Of a stretch of 64,000 nt of DNA, positions 34,212 through 46,854 are shown one piece after another. Every line of letters starts with the position of its first letter. Within the stretch, counting starts at the first letter, position 1. Source of the stretch: Balaenoptera acutorostrata (taxonomy: Eukaryota; Chordata; Mammalia; Artiodactyla; Balaenopteridae); NCBI RefSeq assembly GCF_949987535.1, contig NC_080068.1, positions 82,423,254-82,487,253 of the forward strand, written 5' to 3'. A program made the position numbers and the translations under genes. Below the pieces are notes generated by a model that had not been told where the DNA came from, made no database searches, and saw nothing but the letters and a program-made list of their open reading frames with translations.

Positions 34212-37200
34212 GCTCTAGAAACTGTGACCAGGGCCTAGAAACTGTGAGCAGGCACCAGAAACTTTGGGTAGGCTCTAGAAACTGTGAGCAGGCTCTAGAA
34301 AATATAGAGAGGCTCTAGAAACTGTGGGAACCCTCTAGAATCTGTGGGCAGGCTCTAGAAACTGTGAGTAGGCTCCAGAATATGTGGACAGGCTCTAGAA
34401 ACTGTGAGCAGGGCCTAGAAACTGTGAGCAGGCACCAGAAACTGTGGGTAGGCTCTAGAAACTGTGAGCAGGCTCTAGAAAATATAGAGAGGCTCTAGAA
34501 ACTGTGGGAACCCTCTAGAATCTGTGGGCAGGCTCTAGAAACTGTGAGTAGGCTCCAGAAAATGTGGGCAGGCTCTAGAATCTGTGGGCAGGCTCTAGAA
34601 TCTGTGGGAAGGCTCTAGAATCTGTGGGCAGGCTCTAGAATCTGTGGGCAGGCTCTAGAAACTATGGGCAGGGTCTAGAATCTATGGGGAGGCTCTAGAA
34701 ACTGTGAGTAGGCTCTAGAAACTGTGGGCAGGCTCTAGAATCTGTGAGCAGTCTCTAGAAACTGTGGGCAGGATCTAGAAACTGTGAGCAGGGCCTAGAA
34801 ACTGTGAGCAGGCACCAGAAACTGTGGGTAGGCTCTAGAAACTGTGAGCAAGCTCTAGAAAATATAGAGAGGCTCTAGAAACTGTGGAAAGCCTCTAGAA
34901 TCTGTGGGCAGGCTCTAGAAACTGTGAGTATGCTCCAGAAAATGTAGGCAGGCTCTAGAATCTGTGGGCACTCTCTAGAATCTGTGGGCAGGCTCTAGAA
35001 TCTGTGGGCAGGCTCTAGAAACTGTGACCAGTATCTAGGAACACTATGGCCAGGCTCTAGAAACTGTGAGTAGGCTCTAGAAACTGTGGGCAGGCTCTAG
35101 AATCTGTGAGCAGTCTCTAGAAACTGTGGGCAGGATCTAGAAACTGTGGGCAGGCTCTAGAAACTGTGAGCAGGCTCTAGAAACTGTGGGCCAGGTCTAG
35201 GAAATGTGAGCAGGCTCTAGAAGCTGTGAGCAGGGCCTATAAACTGTGAGCAGGCTCCAGAAACTGTGGGTAGGCTCTAGAAACTGTGAGCAGGCTCTAG
35301 AAAGTGTGAGGAGGCTCTAGAAACTGTGGGAAGCCTCTAGAATCTGTGGGCAGGCTCTAGAATTTGGGAGCAGTCTCTAGAAACTGTGGGCATGCTCCAG
35401 AAACTGTGAGTACACTCTAGAAATTGTGGAAAGGCTCTAGAAACTGTGGGGAGCCTCTAAAAACTGTGGGAAGGATCTAGAAACTGACAGCAGTCTCTAG
35501 AAACTGTGAGCAGTCTCTAGAAACTGCAGGCTGGCTCTAGAAACTGTGGGAAGGCTCTAGAAACTGTGAGCAGGGCCTAGAAACAGTGAGCACCAGAAAC
35601 TGTGGGTAGGCTCTAGAAACTGTGAGAAGGCTCCAGAAACTGGGCCGGCTCTAGAATATGTGGGCAGGTTCTAGAATCTGTGAGCAGTCTCTAGAATCTG
35701 TGGGCAGTCTCTAGAATCTGTGGGCAGGCTCTAGAATCTATGGGCAGGCTCTAGAATCTGTGAGCAGTCTCTAGAAACTGTGGGCAGGTTCTAGAAACTG
35801 TGGGCAGGATCTAGAAACTGTGGGCAGGTTCTAGAAACTGTGAGCAGGCTCTATAAACTATGGGCCGGGTCTAGAAAATGTGAACAGGCTCTAGAAACGG
35901 TGGGGAGGCTGTAGAAACTGTGGGGAATCTCTAGAAACTGTGGGAAGGATCTAGAAACTATTTGCAGGATCTAGAAACTGTGGGCAGGATCTAGAAACTG
36001 TGGGCAGGCTCTAGAAACTGCGAGCAGGCTCTAGAAACTGTGGGCAGGCTCTAGAAACTGTGGGAATCATCTAGAAACTGTGATTAGGGTCTAGAAACTA
36101 TGGGCATGCTCTAGAAACTGTGGGAAGCCTCTAGAAACTGTGGACAGGATCTAGAAAATGTGGGCAGGCTCTAGAAACTGTGAGCAGGGCCTAGAAACTG
36201 TGAGCAGGCACCAGAAACTGTGGGTAGGCTCTAGAAACTGTGAGCAGGCTCTAGAAAATATAGAGAGGCTCTAGAAACTGTGGGAACACTCTAGAATCTG
36301 TGGGCAGGCTCTAGAATCTGTGAGCAGTCTCTAGAAACTGTGGGCAGGATCTAGAAACTGTGGGCAGGATCTAGAAACTGTGGGCAGGCTCTAGAAACTG
36401 TGAGCAGGCTCTAGAAACTGTGGGCAGTATCTAGAAAATGTGGGCAGGCTCTAGAAACTGTGAGTAGGGTCTAGAAACTGAGGGCAGTCTCTAGGAAATG
36501 TGAGCAGGCTCTAGGAACTGTGAGCAGGGCCTATAAACTGTGAGCAGGCTCCAGAAACTGTGGGTAGGCTCTAGAAACTGTGAGCAAGCTCTAGAAAGTG
36601 TGAGGAGGCTCTAGAAACTGTGGGAAGCCTCTAGAATCTGTGGGCAGGCTCTAGAATCTGTGAGCAGTCTCTAGAAACTGTGGGCAGGCTCCAGAAACTG
36701 TGAGTACACTCTAGAAATTGTGGAAAGGCTCTAGAAACTGTGGGGAGCCTCTAAAAACTGTGGGAAGGATCTAGAAACTGTCCGCAGTCTCTAGAAACTG
36801 TGGGCAGGTTGTACAAACTGCGGGCATGCTCTTGAAACTGTGGGAACCCTCTAGAAATTGTCAGCAGGCTCTAGAAACTGTGGGCAGTCCCTAGAAACTG
36901 CAGGCCGGCTCTAGAAACTATGGGAAGGCTCTAGAAACTGTGAGCAGGGCCTAGAAACTGTGAGCACCAGAAACTGTGGGTAGGCTCTAGAAACTGTGAG
37001 AAGGCTCCAGAAACTGTGGGCAGGCTCTAGAATATGTGGGCAGGTTCTAGAACCTGTGGGCAGGCTCTAGAATCTATGGGCAGGCTCTAGAATCTGTGAG
37101 CAGGCTCTAGAATCTGTGGGCAGGCTCTAGAATCTGTGGGCAGGATCTAGAATCTATGGGCAGGCTCTAGAATCTGTGAGCAGTCTCTAGAAACTGTGGG

Positions 37201-40022
37201 CAGGGCAGGATCTAGAAACTGTGGGCAGGCTCTAGAAACTGTGAGCAGGCTCTATAAACTATGGGCCGGGTCTAGAAAATGTGAACAGGCTCTAGAAACT
37301 GTGGGGAGGCTGTAGAAACTGTGGGGAATCTCTAGAAACTGTGGGAAGGATCTAGAAACTATTTGCAGGCTCTTGAAACTGTGAGAAGGCTCCAGAAACT
37401 GTGGGCAGGCTCTAGAATCTGTGGGCAGGCTCTAGAATCTGTGAGCAGGCTCTAGAATCTGTGGGCAGGCTCTAGAATCTGTGAGCAGTCTCTAGAAACT
37501 CTGGGCAGGATCTAGAAACTGTGGGCAGGATCTAGAAACTGTGTGCAGGCTGCAGAAACTGTTAGCAGGATCTAGAAACTGTGAGCAGGCTGTAGAAACT
37601 GTGGGCAGGCTCTAGAAACCGTTAGCAGGTTCTAGAATCTGTTAGCACGATCTAGAAACTGTGAGCAGGCTCTAGAAACTGTGGGCAGACTCTAGAATCT
37701 TTGAGTAGGCTCTAGACACTGTGGGCAGTCTATAAAATATGTGAGCAGTCTCTAGAAACTGTGAGCAGGCTTTAGAAACTGTGGGCAGGTTCTCGAAACT
37801 GTGAGCAGGCTCTAGAATATGTGGGAAGCCTCTACAAACATTGGGAAGCCTCTAGAAACTGTAGGCAGGATCTAGAAACTGTGGGCAGAAAATAGGAACT
37901 GTGGGCAGGCTCTAGAAACTGCGAGCAGGCTCTAGAAGCTGTGGGCAGGCTCTAGAAACTGTGGGAATCATCTAGAAACTGTGATTAGGGTCTAGAAACT
38001 ATGGGCATGCTCTAGAAACTGTGGGAAGCCTCTAGAAACTGTGGGCAGGATCTAGAAAATGTGGGCAGGCTCTAGAAACTGTGAGCAGGGCCTAGAAACT
38101 GTGAGCAGGCACCAGAAACTGTGGGTAGGCTCTAGAAACTGTGAGCAGGCTCTAGGAAATATAGAGAGGCCCTAGAAACTGTTGGAACCCTCTAGAATCT
38201 GTGGGCAGGCTCTAGAAACTGTGAGTAGGCTCCAGAAAATGTGGGCAGGCTCTAGAATCTGTGGGCAGGCTCTAGAAACTGTGAGTAGGCTCCAGAAAAT
38301 GTGGGCAGGCTCTAGAATCTGTGGGCAGGCTCTAGAATCTGTGGGAAGGCTCTAGAATCTGTGGGAAGGCTCTAGAATCTGTGGGCAGGCTCTAGAATCT
38401 GTGGGCAGGCTCTAGAAACTATGGGCAGGGTCTAGAATCTATGGGGAGGCTCTAGAAACTGTGAGTAGGCTCTAGAAACTGTGGGCAGGCTCTAGAATCT
38501 GTGAGCAGTCTCTAGAAACTGTGGGCAGGATCTAGAAACTGTGAGCAGGGCCTAGAAACTGTGAGCAGGCACCAGAAACTGTGGGTAGGCTCTAGAAACT
38601 GTGAGCAAGCTCTAGAAAATATAGAGAGGCTCTAGAAACTGTGGGAAGCCTCTAGAATCTGTGGGCAGGCTCTAGAATCTGTGAGCAGTCTCTAGAAACT
38701 GTGGGCAGGCTCCAGAAACTGTGAGTACACTCTAGAAATTGTGGAAAGGCTCTAGAAACTGTGGGGAGCCTCTAAAAACTGTGGGAAGGATCTAGAAACT
38801 GACAGCAGTCTCTAGAAACTGTGGGCAGTCTCTAGAAACTGCAGGCCGGCTCTAGAAACTGTGGGAAGGCTCTAGAAACTGTGAGCAGGGCCTAGAAACA
38901 GTGAGCACCAGAAACTGTGGGTAGGCTCTAGAAACTGTGAGAAGGCTCCAGAAACTGGGCCGGCTCTAGAATATGTGGGCAGGTTCTAGAATCTGTGAGC
39001 AGTCTCTAGAATCTGTGGGCAGGCTCTAGAATCTGTGGGCAGGCTCTAGAATCTATAGGCAGGCTCTAGAATCTGTGAGCAGTCTCTAGAAACTGTGGGC
39101 AGGTTCTAGAAACTGTGGGCAGGATCTAGAAACTGTGGGCAGGCTCTATAAACTATGGGCCGGGTCTAGAAAATGTGAACAGGCTCTAGAAACTGTGGGG
39201 AGGCTGTCGAAACTGTGGGAAGGATCTAGAAACTATTTGCGGGATCTAGAAACTGTGGGCAGGATCTAGAAACTGTGTGCAGGCTCTAGAAACTGTGGGT
39301 AGGCTCTAGAAACGGAGGGAAGCCTCTAGAAACTGTGGGCAGGATCTAGAAACTGTGGGCAGGCTCTAGAAACTGTGATCAGTGTCTAGAAACTGAGGGC
39401 AGGATCTAGAGACTGTGAGCAGGCTCTAGAAATGGTGGGCATGCTCTAGAAACTGTGCGCAGGCTCCAGAAACTTTGGGCCCGCTCCAGAAACTGTGGGC
39501 AGGCTCTAGAAAATGTGGGCCGGCTCCAGAAACTGTGGACAGTCTCTGGAAACATTTAGCAGGCTCCAGAATCTGTAAGCAGGCTCTAGAAACTGTGAGC
39601 AGGCTCTAGAAACTGTGGGCAGGCTCTAGAAACTGTTAGCAGGTTCTAGAATCTGTTAGCACGATCTAGGAACTGTGAGCAGGCTCTAGAAACTGTGGGC
39701 AGACTCTAGAATCTGTTAGCACGATCTAGGAACTGTGAGCAGGCTCTAGAAACTGTGGGCAGACTCTAGAATCTGTGGGCAGGCTCTAGAAACTGTGAGT
39801 ATGCTCCAGAAAATGTGAGCAGGCTCTAGAAACTGTGGGCAGTCTATAAAATATGTGAGCAGTCTCTAGAAACTGTGAGCAGGCTTTAGAAACTGTGGGC
39901 AGGTTCTGGAAACTGTGAGCAGGCTCTAGAATATGTGGGAAGCCTCTACAAACATTGGGAAGCCTCTAGAAACTGTAGGCAGGATCTAGAAACTGTGGAC
40001 AGAAAATAGGAACTGTGGGCAG
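34212..40022 (+). repeat. HOR delta unit 3 (5,811 bp)
   Basis: Third tandem delta unit. It has a private C at 38,171 (GAGGCCCTAG for GAGGCTCTAG), shared only with 63,787. At 40,023 it does not start another unit: it continues into GCGAGCAGG, AATCATC, GATTAGGG and GCATG monomers, the order found in gamma units before the delta start. Confidence 0.94.
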
Positions 40023-42520
40023 GCTCTAGAAACTGCGAGCAGGCTCTAGAAACTGTGGGCAGGCTCTAGAAACTGTGGGAATCATCTAGAAACTGTGATT
40101 AGGGTCTAGAAACTATGGGCATGCTCTAGAAACTGTGGGAAGCCTCTAGAAACTGTGGGCAGGATCTAGAAAATGTGGGCAGGCTCTAGAAACTGTGAGC
40201 AGGGCCTAGAAACTGTGAGCAGGCACCAGAAACTGTGGATAGGCTCTAGAAACTGTGAGCAGGCTCTAGAAAATATAGAGAGGCTCTAGAAACTGTGGGA
40301 ACCCTCTAGAATCTGTGGGCAGGCTCAAGAAACTGTGAGTAGGCTCCAGAAAATGTGGGCAGGCTCTAGAAACTGTGAGCAGGGCCTAGAAACTGTGAGC
40401 AGGCACGAGAAACTGTGGGTAGGCTCTAGAAACTGTGAGCAGGCTCTAGAAAATATAGAGAGGCTGTAGAAACTGTGGGAACCCTCTAGAATCTGTGGGC
40501 AGGCTCTAGAAACTGTGAGTAGGCTCCAGAAAATGTGGGCAGGCTCTAGAATCTGTGGGCAGGCTCTAGAATCTGTGGGAAGGCTCTAGAATCTGTGGGA
40601 AGGCTCTAGAATCTGTGGGCAGGCTCTAGAATCTGTGGGCAGGCTCTAGAAACTATGGGCAGGGTCTAGAATCTATGGGGAGGCTCTAGAAACTGTGAGT
40701 AGGCTCTAGAAACTGTGGGCAGGCTCTAGAATCTGTGAGCAGTCTCTAGAAACTGTGGGCAGGATCTAGAAACTGTGAGCAGGGCCTAGAAACTGTGAGC
40801 AGGCACCAGAAACTGTGGGTAGGCTCTAGAAACTGTGAGCAAGCTCTAGAAAATATAGAGAGGCTCTAGAAACTGTGGAAAGCCTCTAGCATCTGTGGGC
40901 AGGCTCTAGAAACTGTGAGTATGCTCCAGAAAATGTAGGCAGGCTCTAGAATCTGTGGGCACTCTCTAGAATCTGTGGGCAGGCTCTAGAATCTGTGGGC
41001 AGGCTCTAGAAACTGTGACCAGTATCTAGGAACACTATGGCCAGGCTCTAGAAACTGTGAGTAGGCTCTAGAAACTGTGGGCAGGCTCTAGAATCTGTGA
41101 GCAGTCTCTAGAAACTGTGGGCAGGATCTAGAAACTGTGGGCAGGCTCTAGAAACTGTGAGCAGGCTCTAGAAACTGTGGGCCAGGTCTAGGAAATGTGA
41201 GCAGGCTCTAGAAGCTGTGAGCAGGGCCTATAAACTGTGAGCAGGCTCCAGAAACTGTGGGTAGGCTCTAGAAACTGTGAGCAGGCTCTAGAAAGTGTGA
41301 GGAGGCTCTAGAAACTGTGGGAAGCCTCTAGAATCTGTGGGCAGGCTCTAGAATCTGTGAGCAGTCTCTAGAAACTGTGGGCATGCTCCAGAAACTGTGA
41401 GTACACTCTAGAAATTGTGGAAAGGCTCTAGAAACTGTGGGGAGCCTCTAAAAACTGTGGGAAGGATCTAGAAACTGACAGCAGTCTCTAGAAACTGTGG
41501 GCAGTCTCTAGAAACTGCAGGCCGGCTCTAGAAACTGTGGGAAGGCTCTAGAAACTGTGAGCAGGGCCTAGAAACAGTGAGCACCAGAAACTGTGGGTAG
41601 GCTCTAGAAACTGTGAGAAGGCTCCAGAAACTGGGCAGGCTCTAGAATATGTGGGCAGGTTCTAGAATCTGTGAGCAGTCTCTAGAATCTGTGGGCAGGC
41701 TCTAGAATCTGTGGGCAGGCTCTAGAATCTATGGGCAGGCTCTAGAATCTGTGAGCAGTCTCTAGAAACTGTGGGCAGGTTCTAGAAACTGTGGGCAGGA
41801 TCTAGAAACTGTGGGCAGGCTCTAGAAACTGTGAGCAGGCTCTATAAACTATGCGCCGGGTCTAGAAAATGTGAACAGGCTCTAGAAACGGTGGGGAGGC
41901 TGTAGAAACTGTGGGGAATCTCTAGAAACTGTGGGAAGGATCTAGAAACTATTTGCAGGATCTAGAAACTGTGGGCAGGATCTAGAAACTGTGTGCAGGC
42001 TCTAGAAACTGTGGGTAGGTTCTAGAAACGGAGGGAAGCCTCTAGAAACTGTGGGCAGGATCTAGAAACTGTGGGCAGGCTCTAGAAACTGTGGGCAGTA
42101 TCTAGAAAATGTGGGCAGGCTCTAGAAACTGTGAGCAGAGCCTAGAAACTGTGAGCAGGCACCAGAAACTGTGGGTAGGCTCTAGAAACTGTGAGCAGGC
42201 TCTAGAAAATATAGAGAGGCTCTAGAAACTGTGGGAACCCTCTAGAATCTGTGGGCAGGCTCTAGAATCTGTGAGCAGTCTCTAGAAACTGTGGGCAGGA
42301 TCTAGAAACTGTGGGCGGGATCTAGAAACTGTGGGCAGGCTCTAGAAACTGTGAGCAGGCTCTAGAAACTGTGGGCAGTATCTAGAAAATGTGGGCAGGC
42401 TCTAGAAACTGTGAGTAGGGTCTAGAAACTGAGGGCAGTCTCTAGGAAATGTGAGCAGGCTCTAGGAACTGTGAGCAGGGCCTATAAACTGTGAGCAGGC
42501 TCCAGAAACTGTGGGTAGGC
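40023..42520 (+). repeat. Delta/gamma-like mosaic segment
   Basis: It begins with the ~180 bp of monomers missing from delta junctions, so the 22-mer at 41,018 lies 5,991 bp (5,811 + 180) after that of delta unit 3. A 180-bp-spaced doublet of GAGCAGGGCC blocks lies at 40,185-40,390. The CAGAGCC variant at 42,137 and the order after it match gamma. Private changes include GGCTCAAGAA near 40,323, TAGCATCTG near 40,888 and ATGCGCCGGG near 41,852. No non-satellite sequence is seen. Confidence 0.85.
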
Positions 42521-42967
42521 TCTAGAATCTGTGGGAAGGCTCTAGAATCTGTGGGAAGGCTCTAGAATCTGTGGGCAGGCTCTAGAATCTGTGGGCAGGT
42601 TCTAGAAACTATGGGCAGGGTCTAGAATCTATGGGGAGGCTCTAGAAACTGTGAGTAGGCTCTAGAATCTGTGGGCAGGCTCTAGAATCTGTGAGCAGTC
42701 TCTAAAATCTGTGGGCAGGCTCTAGAAACTCTGAGTAGGCTCCAGAAAATGTGGGCAGGCTCTAGAATCTGTGGGCAGGTTCTAGAATCTGTGGGAAGGC
42801 TCTAGAATCTGTGGGAAGGCTCTAGAATCTGTGGGCAGGCTCTAGAATCTGTGGGCAGGCTCTAGAAACTATGGGCAGGGTCTAGAATCTATGGGGAGGC
42901 TCTAGAAACTGTGAGTAGGCTCTAGAAACTGTGGGCAGGCTCTAGAATCTGTGAACAGTCTCTAGAA
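42521..42967 (+). repeat. 260-bp tandem duplication
   Basis: 42,521-42,707 recurs at 42,781-42,967 (period 260, thirteen monomers), starting with two GGGAAGG monomers and including ATGGGGAGG at 42,631 and 42,891. The copies differ at several bases (for example GCAGGT or GCAGGC, and CTAAAATC or CTAGAAAC), so this local duplication is older than the near-identical HOR copies or has since drifted. The left edge is a junction: GGGTAGG passes directly to AATCTGTGGGAAGG. Confidence 0.8.
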
Positions 42968-43261
42968 ACTGTGGGCAGGATCTAGAAACTGTGAGCAGGG
43001 CCTAGAAATTGTGAGCAGGCACCAGAAACTGTGGGTAGGCTCTAGAAACTGTGAGCAAGCTCTAGAAAATATAGAGAGGCTCTAGAAACTGTGGAAAGCC
43101 TCTAGAATCTGTGGGCAGGCTCTAGAAACTGTGAGTATGCTCCAGAAAATGTAGGCAGGCTCTAGAATCTGTGGGCACTCTCTAGAATCTGTGGGCAGGC
43201 TCTAGAATCTGTGGGCAGGCTCTATAAACTGTGACCAGTATCTAGGAACTCTATGGCCAGG
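42968..43261 (+). repeat. Linker with AACTC-type 22-mer
   Basis: Monomers in the order GCAGGATC, GCAGGGCC, GCAGGCACC, GGTAGG, GCAAGC, AATATAGAGAGG, GGAAAGCC, TATGCTCC, GCACTC, ending at the 22-mer (43,240-43,261) in its AACTC form. The order matches the sequence leading up to 7,301, tying this segment to the alpha sub-lineage. A private CTATAAACTGTGACC replaces CTAGAAACTGTGACC just before the 22-mer. Confidence 0.8.
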
Positions 43262-45274
43262 CTCTAGAAATTGTGAGTAGGCTCTAGAAACTGTGGGCAG
43301 GCTCTAGAATCTGTGAGCAGTCTCTAGAAACTGTGAGCAGGCTCTAGAAACTGTGGGCCAGGTCTAGGAAATGTGAGCAGGCTCTAGAAGCTGTGAGCAG
43401 GGCCTATAAACTGTGAGCAGGCTCCAGAAACTGTGGGTAGGCTCTAGAAACTGTGAACAGGCTCTAGAAAGTGTGAGGAGGCTCTAGAAACTGTGGGAAG
43501 CCTCTAGAATCTGTGGGCAGGCTCTAGAATCTGTGAGCAGTCTCTAGAAACTGTGGGCAGGCTCCAGAAACTGTGAGTACACTCTAGAAATTGTGGAAAG
43601 GCTCTAGAAACTGTGGGGAGCCTCTAAAAACTGTGGGAAGGATCTAGAAACTGACAGCAGTCTCTAGAAACTGTGGGCAGTCTCTAGAAACTGCAGGCCG
43701 GCTCTAGAAACTGTGGGAAGGCTCTAGAAACTGTGAGCAGGGCCTAGAAACAGTGAGCACCAGAAACTGTGGGTAGGCTCTAGAAACTGTGAGAAGGCTC
43801 CAGAAACTGGGCCGGCTCTAGAATATGTGGGCAGGTTCTAGAATCTGTGAGCAGTCTCTAGAATCTGTGGGCAGGCTCTAGAATCTGTGGGCAGGCTCTA
43901 GAATCTATAGGCAGGCTCTAGAATCTGTGAGCAGTCTCTAGAAACTGTGGGCAGGTTCTAGAAACTGTGGGCAGGATCTAGAAACTGTGGGCAGGCTCTA
44001 GAAACTGTGAGCAGGCTCTATAAACTATGGGCCGGGTCTAGAAAATGTGAACAGGCTCTAGAAACTGTGGGGAGGCTGTAGAAACTGTGGGGAATCTCTA
44101 GAAACTGTGGGAAGGATCTAGAAACTATTTGCAGGATCTAGAAACTGTGGGCAGGATCTAGAAACTGTGTGCAGGCTCTAGAAACTGTGGGTAGGCTCTA
44201 GAAACGGAGGGAAGCCTCTAGAAACTGTGGGCAGGATCTAGAAACTGTGGGCAGGCTCTAGAAACTGTGATCAGTGTCTAGAAACTGAGGGCAGGATCTA
44301 GAGACTGTGAGCAGGCTCTAGAAATGGTGGGCATGCTCTAGAAACTGTGCGCAGGCTCCAGAAACTTTGGGCCCGCTCCAGAAACTGTGGGCAGGCTCTA
44401 GAAAATGTGGGCCGGCTCCAGAAACTGTGGACAGTCTCTGGAAACATTTAGCAGGCTCCAGAATCTGTAAGCAGGCTCTAGAAACTGTGAGCAGGCTCTA
44501 GAAACTGTGGGCAGGCTCTAGAAACTGTTAGCAGGTTCTAGAATCTGTTAGCACGATCTAGGAACTGTGAGCAGGCTCTAGAAACTGTGGGCAGACTCTA
44601 GAATCTGTTAGCACGATCTAGGAACTGTGAGCAGGCTCTAGAAACTGTGGGCAGACTCTAGAATCTGTGGGCAGGCTCTAGAAACTGTGAGTATGCTCCA
44701 GAAAATGTGAGCAGGCTCTAGAAACTGTGGGCAGTCTATAAAATATGTGAGCAGTCTCTAGAAACTGTGAGCAGGCTTTAGAAACTGTGGGCAGGTTCTG
44801 GAAACTGTGGGCAGGCTCTAGAATCTGTGGGAAGCCTCTACAAACATTGGGAAGCCTCTAGAAACTGTAGGCAGGATCTAGAAACTGTGGGCAGAAAATA
44901 GGAACTGTGGATAGGCTCTAGAAACTGCGAGCAGGCTCTAGAAACTGTGGGCAGGCTCTAGAAACTGTGGGAATCATCTAGAAACTGTGATTAGGGTCTA
45001 GAAACTATGGGCATGCTCTAGAAACTGTGGGAAGCTTCTAGAAACTGTGGGCAGGATCTAGAAAATGTGGGCAGGCTCTAGAAACTGTGAGCAGGGCCTA
45101 GAAACTGTGAGCAGGCACAAGAAACTGTGGGTAGGCTCTAGAAACTGTGAGCAGGCTCTAGAAAATATAGAGAGGCTCTAGAAACTGTGGGAACCCTCTA
45201 GAATCTGTGGGCAGGCTCTAGAAACTGTGAGTAGGCTCCAGAAAATGTGGGCAGGCTCTAGAATCTGTGGGCAG
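43262..45274 (+). repeat. HOR block alpha, copy 3
   Basis: It matches 7,469-9,39x at an offset of 35,793 bp. Three markers give the same offset (GCCAGGT 7,565 to 43,358; the 18-mer 8,016 to 43,809; the heat-shock-element-like site 9,238 to 45,031), so there is no net indel. Its right end follows alpha copy 1 (AATCTGTGGGCAGG after GGGAACC). Alpha copies are thus found more than 35 kb apart, with gamma and delta arrays between. Confidence 0.87.
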
Positions 45275-46854
45275 TCTCTAGAAACTGTGAGTAGGCTCCA
45301 GAAAATGTGGGCAGGCTCTAGAATCTGTGGGAAGCCTCTAGAATCTGTGGGCAGGCTCTAGAATCTGTGGGCAGGCTCTAGAAACTATGGGCAGGGTCTA
45401 GAATCTATGGGGAGGCTCTAGAAACTGTGAGTAGGCTCTAGAAACTGTGGGCAGGCTCTAGAATGTGTGAGCAGTCTCTAGAAACTGTGGGCAGGATCTA
45501 GAAACTGTGAGCAGGGCCTAGAAACTGTGAGCAGGCACCAGAAACTGTGGGTAGGCTCTAGAAAATGTGAGCAAGCTCTAGAAAATATAGAGAGGCTCTA
45601 GAAACTGTGGAAAGCCTCTAGAATCTGTGGGCAGGCTCTAGAAACTGTGAGTATGCTCCAGAAAATGTAGGCAGGCTCTAGAATCTGTGGGCACTCTCTA
45701 GAATCTGTGGGCAGGCTCTAGAATCTGTGGGCAGGCTCTAGAAACTGTGACCAGTATCTAGGAACACTATGGCCAGGCTCTAGAAACTGTGAGTAGGCTC
45801 TAGAAACTGTGGGCAGGCTCTAGAATCTGTGAGCAGTCTCTAGAAACTGTGGGCAGGATCTAGAAACTGTGGGCAGGCTCTAGAAACTGTGAGCAGGCTC
45901 TAGAAACTGTGGGCCAGGTCTAGGAAATGTGAGCAGGCTCTAGAAGCTGTGAGCAGGGCCTATAAACTGTGAGCAGGCTCCAGAAACTGTGGGTAGGCTC
46001 TAGAAACTGTGAGCAGGCTCTAGAAAGTGTGAGGAGGCTCTAGAAACTGTGGGAAGCCTCTAGAATCTGTGGGCAGGCTCTAGAATCTGTGAGCAGTCTC
46101 TAGAAACTGTGGGCATGCTCCAGAAACTGTGAGTACACTCTAGAAATTGTGGAAAGGCTCTAGAAACTGTGGGGAGCCTCTAAAAACTGTGGGAAGGATC
46201 TAGAAACTGACAGCAGTCTCTAGAAACTGTGGGCAGTCTCTAGAAACTGCAGGCCGGCTCTAGAAACTGTGGGAAGGCTCTAGAAACTGTGAGCAGGGCC
46301 TAGAAACAGTGAGCACCAGAAACTGTGGGTAGGCTCTAGAAACTGTGAGAAGGCTCCAGAAACTGGGCAGGCTCTAGAATATGTGGGCAGGTTCTAGAAT
46401 CTGTGAGCAGTCTCTAGAATCTGTGGGCAGGCTCTAGAATCTGTGAGCAGTCTCTAGAAACTGTGGGCAGGTTCTAGAAACTGTGGGCAGGATCTAGAAA
46501 CTGTGGGCAGGCTCTAGAAACTGTGAGCAGGCTCTATAAACTATGGGCCGGGTCTAGAAAATGTGAACAGGCTCTAGAAACTGTGGGGAGGCTGTAGAAA
46601 CTGTGGGGAATCTCTAGAAACTGTGGGAAGGATCTAGAAACTATTTGCAGGATCTAGAAACTGTGGGCAGGATCTAGAAACTGTGTGCAGGCTCTAGAAA
46701 CTGTGGGTAGGCTCTAGAAACGGAGGGAAGCCTCTAGAAACTGTGGGCAGGATCTAGAAACTGTGGGCAGGCTCTAGAAACTGTGGGCAGTATCTAGAAA
46801 ATGTGGGCAGGCTCTAGAAACTGTGAGCAGAGCCTAGAAACTGTGAGCAGGCAC
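43425..46854 (+). repeat. HOR epsilon unit 1 (3,430 bp)
   Basis: This is the first copy of a tandem pair with period 3,430 bp. It contains most of alpha copy 3, the 22-mer at 45,756-45,777 and the CAGAGCC variant at 46,828. The 18-mer at 43,809 maps to 47,239 and the heat-shock-element-like site at 45,031 to 48,461. Confidence 0.87.
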
